Shown: positions 1 through 6,067 of the stretch, piece by piece | Numbering within the stretch: position 1 is the first letter of the stretch | Layout: every line of letters begins with the position of its first letter | Assembly: GCA_030604975.1 (NCBI GenBank) | Contig: JAUVUV010000067.1 | Coordinates: forward strand, 1 to 8,762 | DNA: 8,762 bases | Origin: Candidatus Glassiibacteriota bacterium | GTDB taxonomy: Bacteria > Gemmatimonadota > Glassbacteria > GWA2-58-10 | Direction: 5' to 3' | The notes under the pieces: model-generated | The model's database searches: none | What the model was told of the DNA's origin: nothing | Seen by the model: the letters and a program-made list of their open reading frames with translations, nothing else | Position numbers and translations under genes: made by a program

Positions 1-1
1 G

Positions 2-781
2 ACGCTCACAAGCACCGGCACGCCGGCGATTTTCATCCATCCCGTAGATTTTCTTCACGGCGACATGGGGCTGGTCACACCGGAAGATGTTTTTATCGCG
101 CTTTCCAAGAGCGGTGAAACAGGCGAAGTCGAGCGTATGCTTCACCTGTGTAAGAGACTCGGGGTCAAAGTAATCACGGTGACAGGAGAGAAAAACAGCT
201 CTCTTGCCCGGCTCTCCGAAGTAGTGCTCGATGTTGGGGTTCCGCAGGAAGCCTGCCCTCATAATCTAACCCCCACAGCCAGCGCTACAGCCGCGATGGT
301 AATGGGCGATGCTTTGGCGATCGCATTGCTCGTGCGCCGGGATTTCCGTCCTGAGGATTTCGCCAGGTTTCATCCGGCAGGTTTCCTGGGCAGAAGGTTG
401 CTTCTGCGGGTGGAGGAGCTGATGCTCACCGGGAACAATGTCGGCACTGTCAGCAATCGGGCTACGATGAAAGAGGTCCTGCTCGAGCTTGTCGGTAAAC
501 GCGGCATCTGCGCAGTGCTGGGAGACAAAGGTGAGTTGACCGGGGTAATCACCGATGGCGATTTCAAGCGGCTGCTTCAGAAAACCGGGGATTTCATGGA
601 GATAAAAGCTATAGATGTTATGAATAAAAATCCCAAAAGCATCCGCCAGGATGAACTGTGCGTTTCCGCAGTTAAAATGATGGAAAGCTATTCCATTATC
701 TCCATGCCAGTGGTGGACGAAAACAAAAGGGTTGTGGGCATGGTGCACCTTCATGATCTGATGCGAGCCAAGGTGATATGA
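2..781 (+). CDS. kdsD: Arabinose-5-phosphate isomerase KdsD, 5'-truncated by window edge
   Basis: The enzyme interconverts D-ribulose 5-phosphate and D-arabinose 5-phosphate in the cytoplasm, the entry step to Kdo for lipid A-core. The frame is open from base 2, so 259 residues are visible. The SIS sugar-phosphate fold is seen in 'STGTPAIFIHP', 'HGDMGLVTPEDV' and 'SKSGETGEVE'. The family's acidic and histidine residues are present: Glu42 in GETGE, Glu83 in QEACP and His124 in HPAG (visible numbering). They align with E. coli KdsD Glu111, Glu152 and His193 at a constant offset of 69, so about 69 N-terminal residues are missing and the full protein would be about 328, the family length. Two CBS domains follow (visible ~138-195 and ~203-258). 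Oddity: the usual HPGGxLGRRL signature reads HPAGFLGRRL. The stop codon overlaps the lptC start (ATGA), implying coupled translation. Identification is secure; a related SIS-CBS isomerase is the only alternative. Confidence 0.93.
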   Translation, partial: TLTSTGTPAIFIHPVDFLHGDMGLVTPEDVFIALSKSGETGEVERMLHLCKRLGVKVITVTGEKNSSLARLSEVVLDVGVPQEACPHNLTPTASATAAMVMGDALAIALLVRRDFRPEDFARFHPAGFLGRRLLLRVEELMLTGNNVGTVSNRATMKEVLLELVGKRGICAVLGDKGELTGVITDGDFKRLLQKTGDFMEIKAIDVMNKNPKSIRQDELCVSAVKMMESYSIISMPVVDENKRVVGMVHLHDLMRAKVI

Positions 782-1386
782 TTCCTAGCTATTATCATAA
801 AGAAAAAACGGCGATTTCGTGCCTTTTTTCATCCCCTGCCAGAGTTTTGGCCGGGGCTTTTTTCATAATACTCTGTCTTCTCTCTGCCGGTTGCAGGGAA
901 AAGGAAATCGCTCAGGCACCCTCCGGGGAGCAGAGCGTTGAGATACCGGACCAGATATTCGACGGCTTTGAGATGGCAATCACCGAAAGCGGGATCAAGA
1001 AAGGCTGGATTCAGGCAGACCGGGCCGAAAAATATACGGCAAAAGGCCTTTTTAAAGCCGAAAACCTGACCGTGTTTTTCTATACCCAGACCGGTGCGAT
1101 CAAATCCGTGATGACCTCCCGTAAGGGATTGATCCACACCGAGTCAGGGGATATGGAAGTCATGGATTCGGTGGTGGTGATCTCCAGCGATAGCACGAAA
1201 ACGCTGCTCACCGAATACCTGGTCTTGAAAAATAAAGATAATCGCATCCTCGGCGATTCCGCTGTGGAGATTCGAAGCCCGAAGGGGGTGGTTTTCGGCG
1301 ACGGAATCGAGGCGGATGCAGGGTTCGAGAATCTCGAAGTGAAAAACCCGACCGGAGACATACATGTCCTCGGGGATGATTTTTAG
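778..1386 (+). CDS. lptC: LPS export protein LptC, predicted lipoprotein
   Basis: LptC is the membrane-anchored periplasmic part of the LptB2FGC transporter and hands LPS to LptA. The protein has 202 residues. A hydrophobic segment (~23-36) ends in a lipobox, LSAGC, with Cys39, so a lipoprotein signal peptide is predicted rather than the plain transmembrane helix of E. coli LptC. Residues ~56-195 match the LptC/DUF1239 pattern: 'PDQIFDGFEMAITESG', then 'GWIQADRAEKY', and later beta-strand repeats such as 'GDMEVMDSVVV' and 'GDSAVEIRSPKG'. The start ATG overlaps the kdsD stop, with an AGGTGA ribosome site just before it; the next in-frame Met is at residue 65, beyond the lipobox. The 3' end overlaps the next gene by 23 bases. 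The residue after Cys39 is Arg, not the Asp that in E. coli keeps lipoproteins in the inner membrane. Sequence identity in this family is low, so the call rests on pattern and context together. Confidence 0.85.
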   Translation: MIPSYYHKEKTAISCLFSSPARVLAGAFFIILCLLSAGCREKEIAQAPSGEQSVEIPDQIFDGFEMAITESGIKKGWIQADRAEKYTAKGLFKAENLTVFFYTQTGAIKSVMTSRKGLIHTESGDMEVMDSVVVISSDSTKTLLTEYLVLKNKDNRILGDSAVEIRSPKGVVFGDGIEADAGFENLEVKNPTGDIHVLGDDF

Positions 1387-2671
1387 AAACTTCATTGTCC
1401 TGCTTTTAACCACCGAACTGTTCCTCCTGGTATCCTCGGTGAGTTCTCAACATGCCCCAGTGGATAAAACTGTGGCCAACCGGAAAGATATTCCCTTCAC
1501 CATCGAGCAAGCCGACCATCTGTTCCAGCGCAAAGACTCCACTGGTGCCGAAAGATTTATCCTTCAGGGCAATGTAAAGGTTGTACGAGCTTCTTCGCGC
1601 ATTGAGTGCGGTAGCCTCACTTATTACCCCTCCGGAAGCTACTTTCTCTGTGTTGATTCGGTTTTTCTCACTGATCCGGAACGCAGCATTCATTCCGATA
1701 CCCTGTTCTATTACGTGGAGCAGGCGCATTACGCGGCTCTAGGCAACTTGAGGTGGGCTACAAAAGAGTTTTCCGGCACGGGCCTGCGGGGAGATTACTA
1801 CCGGGATTCAGAGCTTATGGCGGTCGAGGGCCAGGCGGTGGCAAGAGACAGCCTCCGGGAAATACGGGCCGATAGGCTGGTATACGACTATGGAAGCGAA
1901 ACGCTGCGTGCCACAGGCAACGTGGAGATACTCGAGGTGGAGTCCGGCTCGAAAGCTGTCGCCTCGAGCGCGCTATACCAGCGCAAGACCGGCCTGTTGA
2001 CCCTTTCCGGAAGGCCCAAGGTTACCTACTATGAGGCCGATGATACCCTTTTTCTGGACCCATACTACCTGACCTGCGACATTTTGAAAAGTTACGCCAA
2101 TGACAGCTTATTCGCAATCGACCGGGTCAGGCTCTGGGATGACAGCCTTAGTATCACCTCGGACAGCCTGTTTCACGATCGTATTGCGGGAGTGAGCTAT
2201 TTCCGCGGAGGTCCGCCGGTAGTTGAGAATCCCGGTTACAATTTGCAAGGGGAGCTGCTAGATGTGTTTATAGACAGCCGTCGGCTAAAACGTATCAACG
2301 CGGTGCGGAGAGCCCGCGGAGAATTCTATTTCAAGGGCGAAAGGCGAGATCTGGGCGGGATTTCTGCCGAAGAGGAGCCCGCGGTAGGCAGTTGGATTGA
2401 GGGAGACATTTTAGAGCTTTATTTCGGCGAGGAGGCTCTTGACAGTGTTGTTGCGCTTGGTAACGCCAGGAGTTATTTCAGAGAGACTGCCGAATCGGGC
2501 GTGAACTACATCCAGGGAACCAGGTTGCTGTTAATCTGGCGCGATGAAGCGCTCGAAACCGTAGAGGTCACGGATGGCGGTCGCGGGCTTTTTCTTCCTG
2601 CCGACAGTTCGGTTGGGATGAATGTCATACCTGACTCTGCCGGTTTCAAAACCCACCATGACAGCCTCTAG
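1364..2671 (+). CDS. Extended LptA/OstA-like periplasmic LPS transport protein
   Basis: A 435-residue exported protein with an N-terminal signal peptide: Arg8, then a hydrophobic core ~9-24, with cleavage likely near residue 29. Residues ~44-200 read as an OstA/LptA beta-jellyroll: 'FTIEQADHLFQ', 'FILQGNVKVVRASSRIECGSLTYY', then 'EIRADRLVYDYGSETLRATGNVEI'. Similar strand-turn units continue to about residue 405, including 'GSWIEGDILELYFGEEALDSVVALGNARS' and 'YIQGTRLLLIWRDEALETVEV'. Asp-Ser-Leu and Asp-Thr-Leu recur. The likely role is the periplasmic bridge carrying LPS from LptC to LptD. It is more than twice the length of E. coli LptA (185 residues) but has no LptD barrel. The start chosen has GGAG six bases upstream; an ATG four codons later is possible but its GGGG lies too close. 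Translation is probably coupled to lptC through the 23-base overlap. It could be called lptA, but the length makes strict orthology uncertain. Confidence 0.8.
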   Translation: MSSGMIFRNFIVLLLTTELFLLVSSVSSQHAPVDKTVANRKDIPFTIEQADHLFQRKDSTGAERFILQGNVKVVRASSRIECGSLTYYPSGSYFLCVDSVFLTDPERSIHSDTLFYYVEQAHYAALGNLRWATKEFSGTGLRGDYYRDSELMAVEGQAVARDSLREIRADRLVYDYGSETLRATGNVEILEVESGSKAVASSALYQRKTGLLTLSGRPKVTYYEADDTLFLDPYYLTCDILKSYANDSLFAIDRVRLWDDSLSITSDSLFHDRIAGVSYFRGGPPVVENPGYNLQGELLDVFIDSRRLKRINAVRRARGEFYFKGERRDLGGISAEEEPAVGSWIEGDILELYFGEEALDSVVALGNARSYFRETAESGVNYIQGTRLLLIWRDEALETVEVTDGGRGLFLPADSSVGMNVIPDSAGFKTHHDSL

Positions 2672-2687
2672 TCCATGATAAATCCTA

Positions 2688-2716
2688 TTGACTTTGACTT
2701 GGTTTTGGGATAGAAT
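2688..2716 (+). promoter_or_regulatory. Candidate sigma-70-type promoter for lptB-rpoN
   Basis: TTGACT (2688-2693) and TAGAAT (2711-2716) are separated by exactly 17 bases, and each box matches five of six consensus positions. The site lies at the start of the 171-base gap between the lptA-like gene and lptB. Transcription would start near 2723 and leave a leader of about 120 bases. It suggests that lptB-rpoN is transcribed separately from kdsD-lptC-lptA. A second overlapping TTGACT lies at 2694-2699 with poorer spacing. The call is by eye only. Confidence 0.6.
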
Positions 2717-2728
2717 TAATCAAAGAGA

Positions 2729-2744
2729 TGGCATGAAATTTGTA
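2729..2744 (+). promoter_or_regulatory. Sigma-54-like -24/-12 element upstream of lptB-rpoN
   Basis: TGGCATG, four bases, then TTGTA resembles the sigma-54 consensus TGGCACG-N4-TTGC(A/T). The GG doublet (2730-2731) and the G at 2742 have the required 10-base spacing, but the usual GC of the -12 box is GT. rpoN itself lies downstream, so the site could mediate autoregulation. One near-invariant base is off, so this may be chance. Confidence 0.3.
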
Positions 2745-2792
2745 TAAAGACGTTTAGATTTTGACACCGCCATTGAAAGATTTGTTCGGCCG

Positions 2793-2808
2793 TTGATTCC
2801 AGATTCAA
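2793..2808. repeat. Imperfect palindrome shared with the hpf leader
   Basis: TTGATTCCAGATTCAA is an imperfect palindrome (TTGA.TC..GA.TCAA) ending 34 bases before the lptB start. A near-identical sequence, TTGATCCTGATTCAA, occurs at 5400-5414 in the hpf leader, differing by one inserted base and one substitution. It may be a regulator binding site common to both transcription units. No regulator is identified. Confidence 0.4.
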
Positions 2809-2842
2809 GGGATAAAACATTATTAAGCCAGAAATAACTTCT

Positions 2843-3589
2843 TTGAATGAGAATTCCGCACAGGCGGAAGCCTGTTTACACACAAAAGGTTTGGTCAAGG
2901 TTTATAAGAAGCGCAGGGTTGTGAACGAAGTTGACCTGAAGGTAAGAAAGGGAGAGGTTGTAGGCCTTCTTGGACCAAATGGAGCCGGAAAGACAACCAC
3001 TTTTTACATGATAGTGGGCTTGATCAGGCCTGAGGCCGGGAGGATCCACCTTTCGGAAAGAGAAATTACCGGACTGCCGATGTACAAGCGGGCCCGTCTC
3101 GGAATCGGATACCTTCCCCAGGAACCCTCGGTATTCCGGAAGCTGACGGTTGAGGAAAACCTGTTGGCGATTCTCGAGACTCTGAATTACTCCCGGCAGA
3201 ATAGAAAAAAGCGCTGCACCGAACTGCTCGAGGAGTTGGGCCTGGAAAATCTCCGGCGGAGAAAGGCTTACTCGCTCTCAGGAGGGGAACGAAGAAGGCT
3301 GGAAATCACCCGCGCTTTGATTACCGAGCCCCAGTTTATTCTGCTTGATGAGCCTTTTGCCGGGATCGATCCGATCGCGGTTGATGATATCCAGGGAATA
3401 ATCTCCAGGTTGCGGGAGCGCGGTATCGGAATTCTGATTACCGATCATAACGTGCGCGAAACCCTGCAGATCACCGACCGGGCTTATATCATGTTCGAGG
3501 GAATGATTCATTTAAGCGGTGACGCAGAGACGCTGATAAACGACCCTACTGCAAAAAAACTCTACCTGGGACATGATTTCAGGATGTGA
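2843..3589 (+). CDS. lptB: LPS export ABC transporter ATP-binding protein LptB
   Basis: LptB is the cytoplasmic ATPase whose dimer powers LPS extraction by LptFG and its transfer through LptC and LptA. Every ABC motif is intact in 248 residues: Walker A GPNGAGKT (44-51), Q-loop Gln93 in YLPQEPSVFRKLTVEEN, signature LSGGE (145-149), Walker B FILLDE (165-170) and H-loop His202 in ITDHNVRETL. 'EPFAGIDPIAV' and the C-terminal 'YLGHDFRM' are characteristic of LptB rather than of amino-acid transporter ATPases. The start is uncertain: no in-frame ATG or GTG exists near the 5' end, so TTG at 2843 is chosen because it gives the family length (E. coli 241). No good Shine-Dalgarno precedes it. In-frame ATT codons lie at 2819 and 2822, after a stop at 2813. 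rpoN follows after 73 bases, the order seen in many Gram-negative bacteria. The product call is secure; the exact N-terminus is not. Confidence 0.95.
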   Translation: MNENSAQAEACLHTKGLVKVYKKRRVVNEVDLKVRKGEVVGLLGPNGAGKTTTFYMIVGLIRPEAGRIHLSEREITGLPMYKRARLGIGYLPQEPSVFRKLTVEENLLAILETLNYSRQNRKKRCTELLEELGLENLRRRKAYSLSGGERRRLEITRALITEPQFILLDEPFAGIDPIAVDDIQGIISRLRERGIGILITDHNVRETLQITDRAYIMFEGMIHLSGDAETLINDPTAKKLYLGHDFRM

Positions 3590-3590
3590 G

Positions 3591-3610
3591 TTCGAAAAAG
3601 TAATTTCGAA
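3591..3610. repeat. Perfect 7-bp inverted repeat between lptB and rpoN
   Basis: TTCGAAA (3591-3597) and TTTCGAA (3604-3610) are perfect complements around the six-base spacer AAGTAA, starting two bases after the lptB stop. There is no T-run after it, so it is a poor terminator. It could be an operator or a small hairpin that protects mRNA or tunes rpoN expression. Function is unknown. Confidence 0.4.
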
Positions 3611-3662
3611 AGCCCTTTAATGAACCCTGTTTTAGGTTATTGGTAACAAAGGCTAGTCTGCT

Positions 3663-5231
3663 ATGGTACTTCAGCATCGCATGGAGCTCCAGTACCGCCA
3701 GGAGCTGACGATCAATCCGAGACTTTATCAGGCGATGGACCTGCTTCAGATGCCCTTGCTGGATTTGCAGCTGCACCTGAAACAGGAACTGATGGTTAAT
3801 CCGTTTCTGGAGCTGGTTGAGGAATCCGAGGAGGGTGTTGAAACGACCGATGTGGAAGCTGCAGAGGATTCCGGAGAAGAGGATGAAGAAAAATGGCCAG
3901 AGGATTCCAGGGTTGAAGATTCTAAAGAAGAGAGTTCCAAGCAAGAGGATGATCAAGATGTTTCACTCGGAGAAGATAATCCAGTGGCTGAAGATGATGA
4001 ATCCTCGTTGGGTGATTATTCCGAGGATGGTGACCTGACAACCAAGACCCAGGAAACTATTAACTGGGATGAAATCCTCGACAGGAATGATTTCGACTAC
4101 GATAATTTCGTCCAGGAAGTCGACGACAGGGAGTTCCATGAAAAAGCTCCTTCTAATGGTCGGTCGCTTTATGAATATCTCACCGAGCAACTGGTTCTTC
4201 TCAAGCTCGATGAGAACCAGTGCCGGATCGGTGAGGAGATAATCGGGGATATCAACGATGACGGCTACCTGACAAGCTCAGTTTCCGAGATCGCCTTCCG
4301 GTTACGCATGGACGAGGCGGAAGTCGAGCATATACTGGGAATCGTTCAGAGCCTGGAACCACTGGGTGTGGGCGCACGCGATCTGAAAGAATGCCTGCTG
4401 ATTCAACTCAGGGAAAAAGGCCGGGAAGACGGCCTTGTTTTCAAGCTTGTGAGTGAATATTTCGAGCAGCTTTCCAAGAGGCACTGGCAGGAGATCGCCA
4501 AAGCTACTGGTTTGAGCCTGAAAGAGATTCAGGACGCAGCTGACGAGATTGCTCATCTGGAACCCAAACCTGGCAGGCTATACAGCAGTGGCAGAGATGA
4601 CCACTATGTCGTTCCGGACCTGACTGTAGAGAAGGTCGAAGGCGAGTACATGGTCTATGTCAACGATTCCAATATTCCCAGGCTCCGACTGAGCCATGCC
4701 TACCAGGAAATAGCCCGTGATCGCAAGAATTTCACAGGAGAGGCTAAAAATTTCATTTACAATAAGTTGAACAGCGCAAACTGGTTGATCCAGGCGATTG
4801 AGCAGCGCAAGCAAACCATGCTTAAAGTGATGCACTATATCGTAGACAAGCAGCACGGATTTTTCGAACACGGGATTAGTTACCTTAAGCCGCTGACTCT
4901 CCGTGAGGTTTCCGAAGCGATTGACATGCACGAGTCAACGATTAGCCGGGTAACCAACGACAAGTATTGCCAGACTCCGCGCGGCGTTTTCCAGCTTAAA
5001 TTCTTTTTCAGTGTTGGCCTGGCATGCGATACCGGCGAGGATGTTTCCGCCCGTGGAATCAAGGATAAAATAGCCAAGATGATCGAAAACGAGGATTCCT
5101 CCAAGCCACTCACCGATCAAGAAATCGTGGCCCGCCTTAAAGAGGATGGTCTTCGGATTGCAAGAAGAACGGTCGCCAAGTATCGGGACCAGATGGGTAT
5201 CCTGCCTGCAAGAATGCGTAAAAGAGTATGA
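3663..5231 (+). CDS. rpoN: RNA polymerase sigma-54 factor RpoN
   Basis: Sigma-54 directs RNA polymerase to -24/-12 promoters and needs AAA+ activators to open DNA. Domain order over 522 residues: Gln- and Leu-rich activator-interacting region I (~7-48, 'LYQAMDLLQMPLLDLQLHLKQ'); a strongly acidic region II (~50-124, 35 Asp/Glu); the core-binding region with 'GYLTSSVSEIA', 'GVGARDLKECL' (236-246) and 'LEPKPGR' (299-305); a helix-turn-helix ~411-432 ('LTLREVSEAIDMHESTISRV'); and the RpoN box ARRTVAKYR (500-508) that reads the -24 element. All hallmarks are intact. The ATG at 3663 follows an in-frame TAG at 3654, with AAAGG ten bases ahead; the ATG at 3681 (residue 7) is an alternative that would still keep region I. 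The gene lies 73 bases after lptB and is probably cotranscribed with it. The long acidic linker is the only unusual feature. Confidence 0.97.
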   Translation: MVLQHRMELQYRQELTINPRLYQAMDLLQMPLLDLQLHLKQELMVNPFLELVEESEEGVETTDVEAAEDSGEEDEEKWPEDSRVEDSKEESSKQEDDQDVSLGEDNPVAEDDESSLGDYSEDGDLTTKTQETINWDEILDRNDFDYDNFVQEVDDREFHEKAPSNGRSLYEYLTEQLVLLKLDENQCRIGEEIIGDINDDGYLTSSVSEIAFRLRMDEAEVEHILGIVQSLEPLGVGARDLKECLLIQLREKGREDGLVFKLVSEYFEQLSKRHWQEIAKATGLSLKEIQDAADEIAHLEPKPGRLYSSGRDDHYVVPDLTVEKVEGEYMVYVNDSNIPRLRLSHAYQEIARDRKNFTGEAKNFIYNKLNSANWLIQAIEQRKQTMLKVMHYIVDKQHGFFEHGISYLKPLTLREVSEAIDMHESTISRVTNDKYCQTPRGVFQLKFFFSVGLACDTGEDVSARGIKDKIAKMIENEDSSKPLTDQEIVARLKEDGLRIARRTVAKYRDQMGILPARMRKRV

Positions 5232-5331
5232 CAGCCATTTTGGATAAACAAGCAAATTGTTTCACCCCCTTGAACACATGTTATCTGCGTAAGCTTATGT
5301 TTGATCTCCTAAGAAGTATTAATGGGTCGGG

Positions 5332-5360
5332 TCGGGCTTGTGTCCCGAATTTTCGTTCTT
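5332..5360 (+). terminator. Weak candidate terminator after rpoN
   Basis: TCGGG (5332-5336) pairs with CCCGA (5344-5348) around a seven-base loop, followed by ATTTTCGTTCTT. The five-pair GC-rich stem and interrupted T-rich tail fit a weak intrinsic terminator about 100 bases after the rpoN stop. It is far weaker than the terminator after hpf. Confidence 0.3.
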
Positions 5361-5397
5361 AACACAACTATCTATAACAAACCTTAACAGAAAGAGA

Positions 5398-5436
5398 GGT
5401 TGATCCTGATTCAAAACCTGGTCGAGCCTGATTCGG
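5398..5436. repeat. Tandem imperfect direct repeats, 22-bp period
   Basis: GGTTGATCCTGATTCAA (5398-5414) and GGTCGAGCCTGATTCGG (5420-5436) match at 13 of 17 positions and share the core CCTGATTC. The offset of 22 bases is about two helical turns, which places both on the same face of the DNA, as is usual for paired protein sites. The first copy is nearly identical to the palindrome ahead of lptB (2793-2808). Confidence 0.5.
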
Positions 5437-5507
5437 GAAATGGAGTAGAACTTTGATGGACTCTTGACAGATGTTTTCAGACTGGGGACATCCGAATCAT
5501 TCTGTCC
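5429..5507 (+). promoter_or_regulatory. Nested inverted repeats in the hpf leader
   Basis: TGATTCGG (5429-5436) is perfectly complementary to CCGAATCA (5492-5499). Inside and overlapping are GATGT (5470-5474) with ACATC (5488-5492), and GGACA (5486-5490) with TGTCC (5503-5507). Because bases are shared, the stems compete, and the last ends 10 bases before the Shine-Dalgarno sequence. An RNA switch or a set of protein sites is possible; neither is demonstrated. Confidence 0.3.
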
Positions 5508-5530
5508 TTTCAATGTGAAGGAGGCAGTGG

Positions 5531-5962
5531 ATGCAGGTAACCATCACGAGAAAGAATGCAGGCTTGAGCGAAAGCTTGAAGATTTATCTGGAAGGAAAGC
5601 TTTCAGGATTGACCAAGCGTTATGGTAAAATAATTGATGCCCATGTAGTGATGGATAATGAGGGAAAGGAACACAGTGTTGAGATTACCCTGCACGTCTC
5701 CCGCCGAACTTTTTTTTCAAAGAACAAGAGCACGAATTTACGGCTTGCAATTGATTCTTCTGTGGAAAAACTCCATAAACAGTTGATAAAATCGAAAGAG
5801 AAAATCCGCCGAAAAGGGCTCACTCCTGAGGAGGCGATTTTAAGCGGCAAAGTTATTGTCACCGAGACTACAGAAGAGGAGATGGTGGAGAGTGAGGTCC
5901 CGATGCTCACTTTTGAACAGGAAGAAATCACCGAAGAACCTGAGGAAAGAACCGGGACCTGA
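5531..5962 (+). CDS. hpf: Ribosome hibernation-promoting factor (HPF/YfiA family) with acidic tail
   Basis: HPF binds the 30S decoding region in starved or stationary cells and blocks translation, preserving inactive ribosomes. The first ~95 of 143 residues form the S30AE fold: 'MQVTITRKNAGLSESLKIYLEGKLSGL', 'AHVVMDNEGKEHSVEITLHV', and the basic helix 'LHKQLIKSKEKIRRK'. A strong AAGGAGG (5518-5524) lies six bases before the ATG, so the start is firm. Length is intermediate: short HPF has about 95 residues, long HPF about 180-190. After 'LTPEEAIL' (97-104), which faintly recalls the start of the long-form dimerisation domain, the sequence becomes an acidic tail (13 of 29 residues in 112-140 are Glu) instead of that domain. 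It therefore cannot be classed as a standard long HPF. Position after rpoN is the classic location. An intrinsic terminator follows 35 bases after the stop. Confidence 0.92.
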   Translation: MQVTITRKNAGLSESLKIYLEGKLSGLTKRYGKIIDAHVVMDNEGKEHSVEITLHVSRRTFFSKNKSTNLRLAIDSSVEKLHKQLIKSKEKIRRKGLTPEEAILSGKVIVTETTEEEMVESEVPMLTFEQEEITEEPEERTGT

Positions 5963-5997
5963 GCTTTTAACCGTTTCTTCTGTTTCACTGAAATCAC

Positions 5998-6040
5998 AGC
6001 CGCGCCTTCCTCTTAAAACTAGGGAGCCGCGGCTTTGTTT
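5998..6040 (+). terminator. Strong intrinsic terminator between hpf and hprK
   Basis: AGCCGCG (5998-6004) pairs perfectly with CGCGGCT (6028-6034). After a one-by-one C/C mismatch, CTTCCT (6006-6011) pairs with AGGGAG (6021-6026) using one G-U pair, leaving a nine-base loop. The tail reads TTTGTTT (6034-6040). A 13-pair GC-rich stem with a T-run is textbook Rho-independent geometry. It would end the hpf transcript, yet only 27 bases separate it from the hprK start codon, so readthrough or a hidden promoter must supply hprK. Confidence 0.85.
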
Positions 6041-6067
6041 AAATCCTTCTTTGCACATGGCATTCTG

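Larger units (their letters stand above)
5232..5530 (+). other. Non-coding leader between rpoN and hpf
   Basis: These 299 bases hold no convincing gene. They contain a 6-bp inverted repeat just after rpoN (AAACAA 5246-5251, TTGTTT 5257-5262), a short hairpin with a T-rich tail (5332-5360), two direct repeats with a 22-base period (5398-5436), and nested inverted repeats just before the hpf ribosome site (5429-5507). A TATAAC at 5373-5378 and a TTGACA at 5464-5469 each lack a good partner box, so no promoter is asserted. The length suggests that hpf has its own regulation. Confidence 0.6.

Noticed and set aside
266..754. Minus-strand open frame of 162 codons opposite kdsD
   Set aside because: It is a shadow of conserved SIS and CBS coding sequence; its protein is His-rich without family resemblance.
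2761..2777. TTGACA at 2761, also readable as a sigma-54-spaced element (TTGACACC-N4-TTGAA)
   Set aside because: No -10 box lies at 16-18 bases, and both key sigma-54 doublets (GG and GC) are missing.
5246..5262. AAACAA/TTGTTT inverted repeat after rpoN as a terminator
   Set aside because: The stem is six mainly A/T pairs and no T-run follows; it is noted only within the leader description.
5464..5492. TTGACA at 5464 as the -35 box for hpf
   Set aside because: The sequence 17 bases downstream (GACATC) is a poor -10 box, and no better one occurs at 16-18 bases.
6035..6067. TTG at 6035 as the hprK start
   Set aside because: It falls inside the terminator T-run, lacks a ribosome site, and adds 11 residues not needed by the family; ATG 6068 gives a standard N-terminus.
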